In this document: positions 8,158-17,022 of the stretch, piece after piece | How the letters are laid out: each line of letters starts with the position of its first letter | Position numbering within the stretch: position 1 is the first letter of the stretch | Source of the DNA: Magnetococcales bacterium | GTDB taxonomy: Bacteria > Pseudomonadota > Magnetococcia > Magnetococcales > UBA8363 | DNA length: 64,000 nucleotides | Direction: 5' to 3' | Assembly (NCBI GenBank): GCA_015228815.1 | Contig: JADGCV010000008.1 | Location: 56,463-120,462 of the forward strand | The notes under the pieces: model-generated | What the model saw: the letters and a program-made list of their open reading frames with translations, nothing else | The model's database searches: none | What the model was told of the DNA's origin: nothing | Program-made: the position numbers and the translations under genes

Positions 8158-9231
8158 ATGGAAAACAATGGGGTGGGAACGGGTGTTCATCGGCGGGAAG
8201 ATCGGTTTGCCATGGGTTTTTTCGAACGTACCTTGACATTCTGGGTCTTGGGGTGCATCGGTCTGGGAATTGCCTGTGGACGGATGGCGCCTGGTGTTTT
8301 CCAGGCCATTGGTGGGATGGAGGTGGCCAGGGTCAATCTTCCGGTCGGATTTTTGATCTGGGTGATGATCATTCCGATGCTGGTCAAGGTTGATCCGGGG
8401 GCGTTGCATGAAATCCGGCGGCATGTGCGCGGCATTGGGGTGACGCTCTTGATCAATTGGTTGGTGAAGCCATTTTCGATGGCTTTTTTCGCCTGGCTGT
8501 TCGTGCGCCATCTTTTTGCCCCGTTGTTGCCGGTGGCGCAATGGGACAGTTATGTCGCGGGGTTGATTTTGTTGGCGGCGGCTCCGTGTACGGCCATGGT
8601 ATTTGTCTGGAGCCGTCTTTGCGGTGGCAATCCTTTGTATACCCTGACCCAGGTCGCCCTCAACGATCTGATCATGGTTTTTGCCTTTGCGCCCCTTGTG
8701 GCGTTGCTTCTGGGGATTTCCTCGATTACGGTTCCCTGGGACACCTTGTTGCTTTCGGTCGGGCTCTACATTGTCATTCCCGTACTATTGGCGCAACTTT
8801 GGCGTCGGAGTTTGATGGCACGGGGGCCGGAGGGCTTCGAGGCGGCGGTGAAACGGACCGGGCCATGGTCGATCGCGGCGCTTCTGGGGACGTTGGTCTT
8901 GTTGTTCGCCTTTCAGGGGGAGGCCATTCTTCGGCAACCCCTGATCATCGCCTTGTTGGCGGTTCCCATTCTCCTTCAGGTCTTCATGAATTCGGCCTTG
9001 GCGTATGGCTTGAACCGGATGGCTGCGGTGCCCCATGACATTGCCGGTCCATCCGCATTGATCGGCGCTTCCAATTTTTTTGAACTGGCGGTCGCAACCG
9101 CCATCAGCCTCTATGGATTTGAATCGGGGGCGGCGCTGGCGACGGTGGTGGGGGTCTTGATCGAGGTTCCGGCCATGTTGCTGGTGGTGCGGATCGTGAA
9201 TGGTTCCAAGGAATGGTACCAGCGCGGCTGA
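8158..9231 (+). CDS. acr3: ACR3-type arsenite efflux permease
   Basis: 357 residues from ATG 8158, 12 bases after arsC; a TTG at 8146 is possible. It has about ten membrane segments. Signature stretches are IPMLVKVDPG, the AAPCTAMVFVWS segment with the conserved Cys thought to pass arsenite, and GASNFFELAVATAISLYG in segment 9. ACR3 exports As(OH)3 driven by the proton gradient. With arsR and arsC upstream this is a complete minimal arsenic-resistance operon. Confidence 0.92.
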   Translation: MENNGVGTGVHRREDRFAMGFFERTLTFWVLGCIGLGIACGRMAPGVFQAIGGMEVARVNLPVGFLIWVMIIPMLVKVDPGALHEIRRHVRGIGVTLLINWLVKPFSMAFFAWLFVRHLFAPLLPVAQWDSYVAGLILLAAAPCTAMVFVWSRLCGGNPLYTLTQVALNDLIMVFAFAPLVALLLGISSITVPWDTLLLSVGLYIVIPVLLAQLWRRSLMARGPEGFEAAVKRTGPWSIAALLGTLVLLFAFQGEAILRQPLIIALLAVPILLQVFMNSALAYGLNRMAAVPHDIAGPSALIGASNFFELAVATAISLYGFESGAALATVVGVLIEVPAMLLVVRIVNGSKEWYQRG

Positions 9232-9426
9232 GTATTTTGCCGCAACGATGATGAAGATTTTTTTCCAATCCCCATGGGATGTTCCGTACAATGGGGACGG
9301 GGACAGGCCGGGTCGAAGCGATAAAAGTCAACCTCATGTGCGGAGTACGAATGCAAATAAGTGGAAAACGGGAGCGGATCGGGCTATCATGGCCCATTGT
9401 GGATGTGTCTTCTTTCTGATGATCGG

Positions 9427-9900
9427 ATGGTGGGCGTGCGTTTGGCGAAGATCCTTCTTGTTTTGGCGGCAACGATGGCACTTGGATCCTTCATGTTCGA
9501 TTCCGGGGGAACCGATCCCTTTTCCTCCGCTCTGTATACCCTGGTATTCGTGGTCCTGGCGGGACTGGTGTTGTTTTTTCTCCGTGGTTTCCTGATGAAT
9601 GGAGAAGAGACCGGAGGAGGGGCGGAAGGGGACTCGGTCATTTCCGGGACGCGGGAGGCCTTTCGTACCCTTCGGGTGATTCACCACGAAGCGACCTGGG
9701 GGGTGGTTGCCCGTGGCCGTTGCCTGGGCATGTTCAAGAATGCCCCGATTCATGAATGGATCCGCACCTCCGACCAACGCGAGGCCGACTACTCCGGGGT
9801 TTCCAACGCCCCCCTGCCGGAGGAATGCACCTGCATTGAAATCCCCGAACGTTCCGAACTGATCGTCCCCCCCGGTTTGATTTATACCATCCGTTCATGA
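9427..9900 (+). CDS. Hypothetical two-helix membrane protein coupled to mutS
   Basis: 157 residues from ATG 9427 (an in-frame ATG at 9361 would add a hydrophilic leader). Two membrane segments near the N-terminus (about 5-22 and 35-55) are followed by a cytoplasmic domain of about 90 residues containing [13 protein letters not shown] and [17 protein letters not shown] recognise no family. Its stop overlaps the mutS ATG (ATGA at 9897-9900), so the two are translationally coupled. This is the only clue to its role and does not by itself imply a DNA-repair function. Confidence 0.65.
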   Translation: MVGVRLAKILLVLAATMALGSFMFDSGGTDPFSSALYTLVFVVLAGLVLFFLRGFLMNGEETGGGAEGDSVISGTREAFRTLRVIHHEATWGVVARGRCLGMFKNAPIHEWIRTSDQREADYSGVSNAPLPEECTCIEIPERSELIVPPGLIYTIRS

Positions 9901-12527
9901 CCTCCAAGGATACGAGCCTGACGCCGATGGTCGCCCAATATTGGGAGATCAAGGCGAAGCATCCCGATGCGTTGCTGTTTTATCGCATGGGTGATTTTTA
10001 TGAATTGTTTTTCGAGGATGCGAAGATTGCGGCGGCGGTATTGGACATCGCCCTGACGACCCGTGGCAAGTCGGCGGGAGAAGAGATTCCCATGGCGGGA
10101 ATCCCGTGGCGCAATCTGGACCAGTATCTGAAAATTGCCGTCGAGGCAGGACACAAGGTGGCCATCTGCGAACAGATGGAACCCCCGAGTGGCAAGGGAC
10201 CGGTACGGCGGGATGTGATGCGGGTGGTGACCCGCGGCACGTTGACCGAAGAGAACATGTTGGATCCGGGGTCCAACAATCATTTGGTGTCGGTGGTGGC
10301 GGCCAGGGGGAAGGAGGAAGGGCCGGCCCTGGGGGTGCTTGATCTGTCCACGGGGGAATTCCGGGTTGCCTTGGCCGAATCGTGGGATCATGCGGCGGGA
10401 TTGTTGTCGGCATGGCGACCGGTGGAGATTCTGGTTGCCGAGGGGTGGCAACCGCCGGTGGTCATGGATTCCTGGAAGGAGCGGCTGACGCGGCGTCCGG
10501 CATGGGAGTTCGATTTTCGCCAGGCGCGCGGGGTGTTGCTCGATCATTTCCAGGTGGCGAGTCTTGAAGGCTTCGGGCTGGAACACGCCGTGACGGGGCA
10601 GGCGGCGGCGGCGGCCTTGATCGGATATTGCCGGGAATCGCAGCGGGCCGCCTTGAACCACATCAACGCCCTGTCGGTCCTGGTGCCGGGGCAGGGGATG
10701 GTTCTGGACGACACCTGCCGCCGCAACCTGGAAATCAATGCCAGCCTGCGTGATGGCAAGCGTCGGGGCAGTCTTCTCGGGGTCCTGGATGAGACGGTCA
10801 CTGCCATGGGCAGTCGTCTCATGGGGCAGTGGTTGAACGATCCGTTGCAGGATGTCGTGGCCATCGGACGACGTCAGGATGGGGTGGCCTGGCTGGTGGC
10901 CCAGGGGGTGAAACGGGAAGGGTTGCGGCAGAATCTGCGATCGGTGCGTGATCTGGAGCGGGTATTGGGACGGATCGTGATGCGCCGTGCCACGCCCAAG
11001 GATTTGGCGGCCTTGCGCGATACCCTGGCGGTTCTGCCGCGTTTGTTGGCTTTTTTTTCCGATGCCGTGGGAGAAGCGCTTCCGGACATCTTGCGCAAGG
11101 TTCGTCTGGGACTTGAAGGATATGAGGGGCTGTTGGCGCTTCTGGAGAAGGCCCTGGCCGATGCGTTGCCGGCGGCGCTCAAGGATGGGGCGGTATTTCG
11201 TCCGGGGTTCCATCCGGAACTCGACCGTTTGCGCGACCTGTCCGGAGGGGGGCGGGAGGGTCTCATGCGCCTTGAGGCGGAGGAGCGGGAAAAGACGGGA
11301 ATTTCCAGCCTGAAGATCAAGTTTCACCGGACCTTCGGCTACACCATCGACATCACCCATACCCACAAGGACAAGGTTCCTTATCATTATCAGCCGCGGC
11401 AGACGATGACCGGGTCGATGCGTTATACCACCCCGGAGTTGAAGGAGTTCGAGGCGCAGATTCTCGATGCCGAGGAGCGGTTGTCGCAGTTGGAGTCCGA
11501 GCTTTTCGAGGGTCTTTCAGGGGAGGTGACCAACCATGCCGGCCATTTGCAGCGCAGCGCCCGGCAACTGGCGATCCTCGATGTCCTGGTCTCTTTCGCC
11601 GACACGGCCTATCGGCGGGGCTATTGCCGTCCCGAGGTGAATGCGGGCGATGAAATCCGCATCATTCAGGGGCGCCATCCGGTGGTGGAGGTGTTTACCG
11701 AGGGTGATTTTGTCGCCAATGATGCCCTTTTGGACCGGGAAGGCAACCGCATCGGTCTGATCACCGGACCCAACATGTCGGGCAAATCCACCTTCATGCG
11801 TCAGGTGGCGCTGATGGTCCTGATGGCCCATACCGGATCCTTCATCCCTGCAAAATCGGCGGTGATCGGTTTGACCGATCGTATGTTTACCCGGGTCGGG
11901 GCGGCGGATGACCTGGCGGGAGGGCGTTCCACCTTCATGGTGGAGATGACCGAGACCGCCTACATTTTGCACCATGCCACGCCGCGTTCTCTGGTGATTC
12001 TCGACGAGATCGGTCGCGGCACCGCCACCTTCGAAGGACTTTCCATCGCCTGGGCGGTGGTGGAATTTCTCCATCTGAGTGGCCGGGGCCGCACCCTGTT
12101 CGCCACCCACTATCATGAACTGACCGCTCTGGAGAAAATGTTTCCCGGCATTGTCAACCATACGGTGGAGGTTCGCGAGGTGGAGGGGCGACCCCTGTTT
12201 TTGCATGCCATCATTCCGGGGGCGGCGGATCAATCCTACGGCATCCACATTGCCGAACTTGCCGGTTTGCCGCCCCTGGTTACCGAACGGGCGTGGGAGG
12301 TGTTGGCCGATTTGCAGCAGAGGGAACGGGGCGTCGTCCGTTCCCCGATCAAACCTCCGCCCCGGCGCCGCAAGTCGGTCGATCCCGCCCAGATGAGTCT
12401 TTTCCCCGATTTCCACAACGCCGCCCTCATGGATTTTTTGAACGCCCTCGAACCCGACAAGATGTCCCCCCGCGAGGCTTTGGAGGCGATCTATCGCCTC
12501 AAGGGATTGCTTGATCTAAAAAAATAA
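9897..12527 (+). CDS. mutS: DNA mismatch repair protein MutS
   Basis: 876 residues, standard MutS length. The N-terminal mismatch-binding domain carries [11 protein letters not shown], with the Phe and Glu that contact the mispair. The connector, lever and clamp domains follow. The ATPase domain has Walker [10 protein letters not shown], Walker [17 protein letters not shown] and [13 protein letters not shown]. The C-terminal tail SLFPDF resembles the beta-clamp-binding motif. It starts mismatch repair with MutL, which is not in the window. The gene is followed by a copy of the palindromic repeat family. Confidence 0.97.
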   Translation: MTSKDTSLTPMVAQYWEIKAKHPDALLFYRMGDFYELFFEDAKIAAAVLDIALTTRGKSAGEEIPMAGIPWRNLDQYLKIAVEAGHKVAICEQMEPPSGKGPVRRDVMRVVTRGTLTEENMLDPGSNNHLVSVVAARGKEEGPALGVLDLSTGEFRVALAESWDHAAGLLSAWRPVEILVAEGWQPPVVMDSWKERLTRRPAWEFDFRQARGVLLDHFQVASLEGFGLEHAVTGQAAAAALIGYCRESQRAALNHINALSVLVPGQGMVLDDTCRRNLEINASLRDGKRRGSLLGVLDETVTAMGSRLMGQWLNDPLQDVVAIGRRQDGVAWLVAQGVKREGLRQNLRSVRDLERVLGRIVMRRATPKDLAALRDTLAVLPRLLAFFSDAVGEALPDILRKVRLGLEGYEGLLALLEKALADALPAALKDGAVFRPGFHPELDRLRDLSGGGREGLMRLEAEEREKTGISSLKIKFHRTFGYTIDITHTHKDKVPYHYQPRQTMTGSMRYTTPELKEFEAQILDAEERLSQLESELFEGLSGEVTNHAGHLQRSARQLAILDVLVSFADTAYRRGYCRPEVNAGDEIRIIQGRHPVVEVFTEGDFVANDALLDREGNRIGLITGPNMSGKSTFMRQVALMVLMAHTGSFIPAKSAVIGLTDRMFTRVGAADDLAGGRSTFMVEMTETAYILHHATPRSLVILDEIGRGTATFEGLSIAWAVVEFLHLSGRGRTLFATHYHELTALEKMFPGIVNHTVEVREVEGRPLFLHAIIPGAADQSYGIHIAELAGLPPLVTERAWEVLADLQQRERGVVRSPIKPPPRRRKSVDPAQMSLFPDFHNAALMDFLNALEPDKMSPREALEAIYRLKGLLDLKK

Positions 12528-12580
12528 ATTATTAAAAGAAAAAAGGGGTCTGGGGGATTGCCCCCAGGGTTTTGATTTTT
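12528..12580 (+). repeat. Repeat family copy 2 with hairpin, after mutS
   Basis: Starting at the mutS stop codon, this is a single arm of the family found at 196, 30220, 34559 and 63924 (AAAGAAAAAAGGGGTCT core). It contains the hairpin CTGGGGG-ATTG-CCCCCAG at 12550-12567, followed by a T-rich stretch, and is the likely mutS terminator. Unlike copies 1, 3 and 4 it does not end in a second inverted arm, and the flanking genes are co-directional. Confidence 0.7.
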
Positions 12581-12651
12581 GTTTTTTCATACTTCCAGTC
12601 CGGCATGGATACGGAGCGTGGAACGACATGAATGAGTGAAAGAAGAAAAAC

Positions 12652-14619
12652 ATGGCAATAACCTGGCTCCATTTATCCGATGTGCATTTTACCAATAATA
12701 AAGAGTACGATCAGGAGGTCATTCTGACCGCTCTGATTGATTCCATGCAATGGTTTCGTGAGCAGCATTCATTGCGTCCGGATTTAATTTTTCTTACTGG
12801 GGATTTGGCTTATTCTGGAGAAAGAAGCCAGTATGAATCCGCTGAAAAATTTCTGGATGCTTTGATCGTCGCTACAGGGATAGACAAAGGTCGTCTTTTC
12901 ATCGTGCCAGGCAATCATGACGCGGACCGGAAAAAAGCAAGAGGATTGGCGCGCACTCTTGTCGATGACAATGATGCGAACCAGTATTTCTCTCCGGATG
13001 GTTTATTGCATCATATTTCCGATAAACAACGGGCTTTCGCTGATTGGTACAACGGCTATTTTGGCAAAAAGTTTCCGGAGGATTCCAGTTGTGGACCTGT
13101 GGAAATGATCGAGATTGACGGCTGCAAAATTGCCATTCTCCCTTTGAATAGCGCCCTTTTCAGCCAAGATGATCGTGACCAAGGAAAACTCTGGTTGGGA
13201 CGTCGTGCCCTGGATCGGGAAATTGACAAGCTGAGGCCGTTGAATGCGGATTTGAAAATTGCCCTCATCCATCATCCTTTCGATTGGCTGAACGATCACG
13301 AGAAGGCGAATATCAAAACGAAACTGGCGGATGCGGTGGACATCGTTTTGCGCGGGCACCTTCACGAAAACGACATCGAGAACACGATTGGGAGCGGTGG
13401 TTCTCTTTTCCACATGGCGGCTGGAGCTGGGTATCAAACGTCTAAATATCCCAACAGGGCGCTTTTCGCCACAGTGGAAGCCGGTCGGATCACCGTTTTT
13501 CCCATCCATTACGTCGATAAGCCGAAAGAGTCCTGGGTCCATGATACAGGCTTTTTTGCGCGGCAGCCTGGGTACGTACAAAGTTTTTCCCTGCCAAAGG
13601 TGAAAGGAGGATGTGCCGTTGTTTCTCCTTCCACAGGGGCAAAGGATAACCAATCCCTGGAAAAGGTGAGAGGAGGATGTGCCGTTGTTTCTCCTTCCAC
13701 AGGAGTAAAGGATGTCCAACAGAATCCAGATATATTTTTGAAATCAGGCACCTTACCGGAGTGGGCAGAAGCATTGGGTTTGGACCGTCATGGGTTTTGG
13801 GCGACCTTTTCGCTGGCAGGTGTCAAACAGAAAATGCGCTGGATCCCACCCGGACGGTTCTGGATGGGTTCGCCCGAGGATGAGCCGGGACGTTTTGAGT
13901 ACGAAGGTCCACGGCATGAGGTAACTATTGAAAAAGGGTACTGGCTGTTCGATACTCCCTGCACGCAAGCGCTTTGGCAGGCGGTGATGGACGACAACCC
14001 GAGTGAATTCCAAACCCCCGACCGACCGGTGGAAGGGGTAAGTTGGGACAATGTTCAGGAGTTTTTGCAACGGATCAATAACCGCCTGCCCGGCCTCGAT
14101 TTGGTTCTGCCGTCGGAGTCGCAATGGGAGTACGCCTGCCGTGCCGGTACCGATACGGCTCTTTACACCGGTGACATTGAAATCCTTGGAGATAATAACG
14201 CCCCGGTTCTTAGTCCCATCGCCTGGTATGGCGGCAACAGTGGCGTCGATTTTGAGTTGGACAAAGGGGTAGACAGCAAGGGCTGGCCGGAGAAGCAGTA
14301 TCCACATGAGAAGGCCGGGACCCACCCGGTGGGTCGTAAGGCGCCCAATTCATGGGGGTTGTATGATATGCTGGGAAATGTGTGGGAATGGTGCGCGGAT
14401 TACTGGCACAATAGCTATGAAGGCGCCCCTGTTGATGGAGCACCCTGGCTTGATGAAGGTGAAGCCGGCGGCTCCCGTGTCTTCCGTGGCGGGTCCTGGT
14501 CCGGCTCTGCGCGTCTCGTGCGTTCGGCGTGCCGCCTCAGGCGCCTTTTCGCCGCCCGCCACGTCTATCTGGGCTTTCGCTGTGCCCGAGCTCACGACCG
14601 GATGGATTTCCGGGTATGA
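12652..14619 (+). CDS. Metallophosphoesterase fused to FGE-sulfatase (C-lectin-like) domain; candidate DGR target
   Basis: 655 residues. Residues 1-290 are a calcineurin-like phosphoesterase with all metal motifs: LHLSDVHF, LTGDLAYSG, VPGNHDADR, LIHHPFDW, LRGHLHEND. A linker (about 310-370) carries a 22-residue-period tandem repeat containing GGCAVVSPSTG twice. Residues 395-650 are an FGE-sulfatase domain (RWIPPGRFWMGSPEDEPGR, LPSESQWEYACRAG, GLYDMLGNVWEWCADYW). The C-terminal stretch (14473-14589) matches the downstream paralogue except at clustered, mostly NNC codons, as in DGR variable regions. There is no signal peptide, so it is probably cytoplasmic. I infer an effector domain joined to a diversified binding domain. 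Confidence 0.85.
   Translation: MAITWLHLSDVHFTNNKEYDQEVILTALIDSMQWFREQHSLRPDLIFLTGDLAYSGERSQYESAEKFLDALIVATGIDKGRLFIVPGNHDADRKKARGLARTLVDDNDANQYFSPDGLLHHISDKQRAFADWYNGYFGKKFPEDSSCGPVEMIEIDGCKIAILPLNSALFSQDDRDQGKLWLGRRALDREIDKLRPLNADLKIALIHHPFDWLNDHEKANIKTKLADAVDIVLRGHLHENDIENTIGSGGSLFHMAAGAGYQTSKYPNRALFATVEAGRITVFPIHYVDKPKESWVHDTGFFARQPGYVQSFSLPKVKGGCAVVSPSTGAKDNQSLEKVRGGCAVVSPSTGVKDVQQNPDIFLKSGTLPEWAEALGLDRHGFWATFSLAGVKQKMRWIPPGRFWMGSPEDEPGRFEYEGPRHEVTIEKGYWLFDTPCTQALWQAVMDDNPSEFQTPDRPVEGVSWDNVQEFLQRINNRLPGLDLVLPSESQWEYACRAGTDTALYTGDIEILGDNNAPVLSPIAWYGGNSGVDFELDKGVDSKGWPEKQYPHEKAGTHPVGRKAPNSWGLYDMLGNVWEWCADYWHNSYEGAPVDGAPWLDEGEAGGSRVFRGGSWSGSARLVRSACRLRRLFAARHVYLGFRCARAHDRMDFRV
13596..13713 (+). 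repeat. In-frame tandem duplication in the linker of the MPE-FGE gene
   Basis: Two near-identical 52-base copies (13596-13647 and 13662-13713) with 66-base periodicity, separated by 14 bases. The period is a multiple of three, so the frame is kept and GGCAVVSPSTG appears twice. It probably arose by recent slippage or recombination in the interdomain linker. Only a few substitutions separate the copies. Confidence 0.85.
14473..14589 (+). other. Candidate DGR variable region 1
   Basis: 117 bases at the 3' end of the MPE-FGE gene, aligned without gaps to 15520-15636. Between the shared TCCTGG and CTGGGCTTTCGC, 15 of 23 codons encode different residues, and 13 of those 15 keep the same third base (11 are NNC in both). 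Invariant codons interspersed are GCG, GTG-CGT-TCG-GCG and CGC. This fits adenine-targeted mutagenesis of AAC codons in a template repeat. No template or reverse transcriptase is seen in the window. Confidence 0.7.
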
Positions 14620-14697
14620 ACAGACCTTTTGTCCAGGGCGTTCCCCATGGTTCGCCAAAACTCATTGCCGGCGGTGTGCTGGTAGCCTTGGCGGAGT

Positions 14698-14728
14698 CCG
14701 GGCAAAGGCGCATCGCCCGGTTTTTTTT
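14698..14728 (+). terminator. Intrinsic terminator after the MPE-FGE gene
   Basis: A CCGGGC (14698-14703) / GCCCGG (14715-14720) stem with an 11-base loop is followed directly by eight T (14721-14728). It lies 78 bases after the MPE-FGE stop and just before the ATG of the next FGE gene, so the two paralogues are probably separate transcription units. Confidence 0.8.
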
Positions 14729-14745
14729 ATCTTGAAGGCTCCGGC

Positions 14746-15648
14746 ATGTCCCTGACCTCCGCGATCGATACCTCCTGGCATCCCCTGGTCAACGGCTGTC
14801 CACCCCCCTGGGCCAGTGGCTGGGGTGAGGACCAGTGGGGCGTTTTTGTTGAAATCTCCATCGGTGAGGTCCATCAGCGCCTGCGCTGGATCCCACCCGG
14901 ACGGTTCTGGATGGGTTCGCCCGAGGATGAGCCGGGACGCTATAAATACGAAGGCCCACGCCATGAGGTAACTATTGAAAAAGGATACTGGCTGTTCGAC
15001 ACCCCCTGCACGCAAGCGCTCTGGCAGGCGGTGATGGACGGCAACCCGAGTCGTTTCAAAACTCCTGACCGACCGGTGGAAGAGGTAAGCTGGGACGATG
15101 TTCAGGAGTTTTTGCAACGGATCAATAACCGCCTGACCGGCCTCGATCTGGTTCTGCCGTCGGAGGCGCAATGGGAGTACGCCTGCCGTGCCGATACCAC
15201 CACGGCTCTTTATACCGGAGACATTGGAATTATTGGTAAAAATAACGCCCCGGTCCTTGATTCCATTGCTTGGTATGGCGGCAACAGCGGCGTCGATTTC
15301 AAGCTGGATAAGGGGGCAGACAGCAAGGGCTGGTCGGAGAAGCAGTATCCGCATGAGAAGGCCGGAACCCATCCGGTGGGCCGCAAGGCGCCTAATCCAT
15401 GGGGGTTGTATGATATGTTGGGAAATGTGTGGGAATGGTGCGCGGATCACTGGCATAATCGCTATGAAGGCGCTCCTGTCGATGGAGCACCCTGGCTTGA
15501 TGAGGGTGAAGCCGGCGGCGACCGTGTCATTCGCAGCGGGTCCTGGCTCGACGGAGCGCGCATCGTGCGTTCGGCGTACCGCTACGGGAACTTCTCCGGC
15601 AACCGCGGCGACTCTCTGGGCTTTCGCTGTGCCCGAGTTCATCCGTGA
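14746..15648 (+). CDS. Stand-alone FGE-sulfatase (C-lectin-like) protein; candidate DGR target
   Basis: 300 residues. A leader of about 45 residues with PPWASGWGEDQWGVFVEIS is followed by a full FGE-sulfatase domain nearly identical to the C-terminal domain of the upstream MPE-FGE protein (RWIPPGRFWMGSPEDEPGR, LPSEAQWEYACRA, GLYDMLGNVWEWCADHW). Identity is high through the body but collapses at clustered positions in the last 40 residues, ending LGFRCAR as in the paralogue. The cysteine pair of true formylglycine-generating enzyme is incomplete (RSAYRYG replaces the first Cys context), so ligand binding is more likely than catalysis. No signal peptide is seen. Partner unknown. Confidence 0.82.
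   Translation: MSLTSAIDTSWHPLVNGCPPPWASGWGEDQWGVFVEISIGEVHQRLRWIPPGRFWMGSPEDEPGRYKYEGPRHEVTIEKGYWLFDTPCTQALWQAVMDGNPSRFKTPDRPVEEVSWDDVQEFLQRINNRLTGLDLVLPSEAQWEYACRADTTTALYTGDIGIIGKNNAPVLDSIAWYGGNSGVDFKLDKGADSKGWSEKQYPHEKAGTHPVGRKAPNPWGLYDMLGNVWEWCADHWHNRYEGAPVDGAPWLDEGEAGGDRVIRSGSWLDGARIVRSAYRYGNFSGNRGDSLGFRCARVHP
15520..15636 (+). other. Candidate DGR variable region 2
   Basis: 117 bases at the 3' end of the stand-alone FGE gene, co-linear with 14473-14589. The ending CTGGGCTTTCGC plus TGTGCCCGAG is identical in both and could be the initiation-of-mutagenic-homing stretch. Two AAC codons persist here (15589-15591 and 15601-15603) where copy 1 has CGC and GCC, as expected if the template codon is AAC. 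A strong hairpin follows at 15683. Confidence 0.7.
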
Positions 15649-15682
15649 GCCAGGCAGGCAAGCAGGCAGGAGCGGAGCAGCC

Positions 15683-15732
15683 CATGTCCGGCGTTGCCCC
15701 GGCAAGCGGAGCGCCGGGGTGCGCCGGACATG
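15683..15732. repeat. Strong hairpin downstream of candidate variable region 2
   Basis: CATGTCCGGCG (15683-15693) pairs perfectly with CGCCGGACATG (15722-15732). Inside, CCCCGGC (15697-15703) pairs with GCCGGGG (15713-15719) around a 9-base loop. No T-run follows, so it is not a standard intrinsic terminator. Phage DGR targets carry a cruciform-forming hairpin just after the variable region, and this one lies 46 bases after it, a wider gap than in the phage example. Confidence 0.75.
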
Positions 15733-15799
15733 GACTGCGGAGCGGTCAACGCGGGAAGGACCTTGAAAACTTGGCGCAACTGGAACGTCGGGAGTCGGC

Positions 15800-16822
15800 A
15801 TGACCACGGATCACGATGGTCTCTACCATCAACTCTACTCCCACCCGCGGATGATGTCGGACCTGGTCAGGCAGTTCGTCAATGAACCCTGGGTGACCGA
15901 TTTGGATCTGGAACACATGGAGCAGGTCAAATCCAAATTTCACGTTCCGGGACTGCCCAAGAGGGAAAGTGATGTCATCTGGCGTATTCCCCTCCGGTCC
16001 GGATCCGACGTCTACCTCCTGGTGCTGCTGGAATTCCAGTCCGAGCCGGATCGATGGATGGTTCTGCGAGTGATGGTGTACATGTGTTTGCTATGGCTCC
16101 AGTTGTTGCACGAAAAAAAGATCCCGACCGGGGGACCGTTGCCGCCGCTCTTTCCGGTGGTTTTGCATAATGGCGACAGGCCATGGCTGACACCGGTACG
16201 GCTGAGCGATCTGATTGGCTTGCCGCAAGGGTCACCGTTATGGTCCTACCAACCGGACGGGAAGTTTTTGCTGATCGACGAAGGCCGCTATCCGAAACAG
16301 GACCTTGAGAACCGTGACTCCCTGTCCGCCCTGGTATTCATGGTCGAGCAATGCACCAATCTCGAGGACCTGCCGGACCTGGCCAAGGCGATCATCCGTT
16401 GGCTGGAGCGGCATCCGGAATGTGTCGAACTGCGGCAGGTATTGGCCGCCATGCTTTTGAACGCAATGAATTCGCTGAGTGAGGCGCAGAAACTGCCCGT
16501 GAATGATAGGATCGATCTATTGGAGGTACCGACCATGTTGCAGACCCGAATGGAGGCATGGAAAGAAGCATGGAAAAACCAGAAACTGCAGGAATGGCAA
16601 ATGGAATGGCGACGGGAAGACGCCGCTTCCATGCTGCTTAAACAGATGGAATGGCGACAGGAAGAAGCCGCTTCCATGCTGCTCAAACAGATGCGCCGCA
16701 AGTTTGGTCAGACCCCGGACTGGGCGACCGAGAAGGTGAAGGCAGCGCATCTGGAATTGATCGAGACATGGGGTGAGAACGTCCTGTTTGCGAATTCCGT
16801 GGACGAGGTATTTTCATCCTGA
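15800..16822 (+). CDS. Rpn-family recombination-promoting nuclease / putative transposase
   Basis: 340 residues from ATG 15800 (GGGAG seven bases upstream). The N-terminal two-thirds is the PD-(D/E)XK domain of the Rpn/PF04754 family: SDVIWRIPL then VYLLVLLEFQSEPDRWM supplies the acidic and EFQ catalytic pattern. A helical, charged C-terminal part ends in a DUF4351-like domain. Rpn proteins are DNA endonucleases that promote RecA-independent recombination and often occur as many divergent copies. A perfect-frame 45-base duplication lies at 16601-16690. Unlike the second Rpn gene at 48365, it lies in the DGR-like island. Confidence 0.82.
   Translation: MTTDHDGLYHQLYSHPRMMSDLVRQFVNEPWVTDLDLEHMEQVKSKFHVPGLPKRESDVIWRIPLRSGSDVYLLVLLEFQSEPDRWMVLRVMVYMCLLWLQLLHEKKIPTGGPLPPLFPVVLHNGDRPWLTPVRLSDLIGLPQGSPLWSYQPDGKFLLIDEGRYPKQDLENRDSLSALVFMVEQCTNLEDLPDLAKAIIRWLERHPECVELRQVLAAMLLNAMNSLSEAQKLPVNDRIDLLEVPTMLQTRMEAWKEAWKNQKLQEWQMEWRREDAASMLLKQMEWRQEEAASMLLKQMRRKFGQTPDWATEKVKAAHLELIETWGENVLFANSVDEVFSS
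16601..16690 (+). repeat. 45-base tandem duplication inside the first Rpn gene
   Basis: Copies 16601-16645 and 16646-16690 differ at three or four bases and encode MEWRREDAASMLLKQ and MEWRQEEAASMLLKQ. The unit is helical and in frame, so it lengthens a coiled-coil arm before the DUF4351-like end. Confidence 0.9.
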
Positions 16823-16950
16823 CCTGGGCCTGCTGGATCGGACAAGGGTGCCGTGATGTCCGTGCTGGTTCAGCGTGAATTCGACAAACGGCCATCCCGG
16901 GGAAGCCAAACCGCAACCATCCTGGTACTGCGGAAATGACGAAAACTTTT

Positions 16951-16994
16951 CCGGGGCGTTGCCCCGGACCCCACCAGGGGGATGATCCCCCTGG
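16951..16994. repeat. GC-rich double palindrome ahead of the hybrid kinase
   Basis: Two adjacent hairpins: CCGGGG/CCCCGG (16951-16966) and an almost perfect 21-base palindrome CCAGGGGGAT-G-ATCCCCCTGG (16974-16994). It sits 28 bases before the chosen kinase ATG. Elements of this composition are commonly dispersed in proteobacterial genomes, but only one copy is in this window. It may act as an attenuator or as terminator for the Rpn gene. Confidence 0.6.
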
Positions 16995-17022
16995 ACCCGC
17001 AATGGTTTTTTGGAATTCCTCC

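Noticed and set aside
12652..16822. DGR reverse transcriptase or template repeat near the variable genes
   Set aside because: No frame contains a reverse-transcriptase catalytic motif, and the fixed block GTGCGTTCGGCG occurs only at 14518 and 15565, so no template was found in the window.
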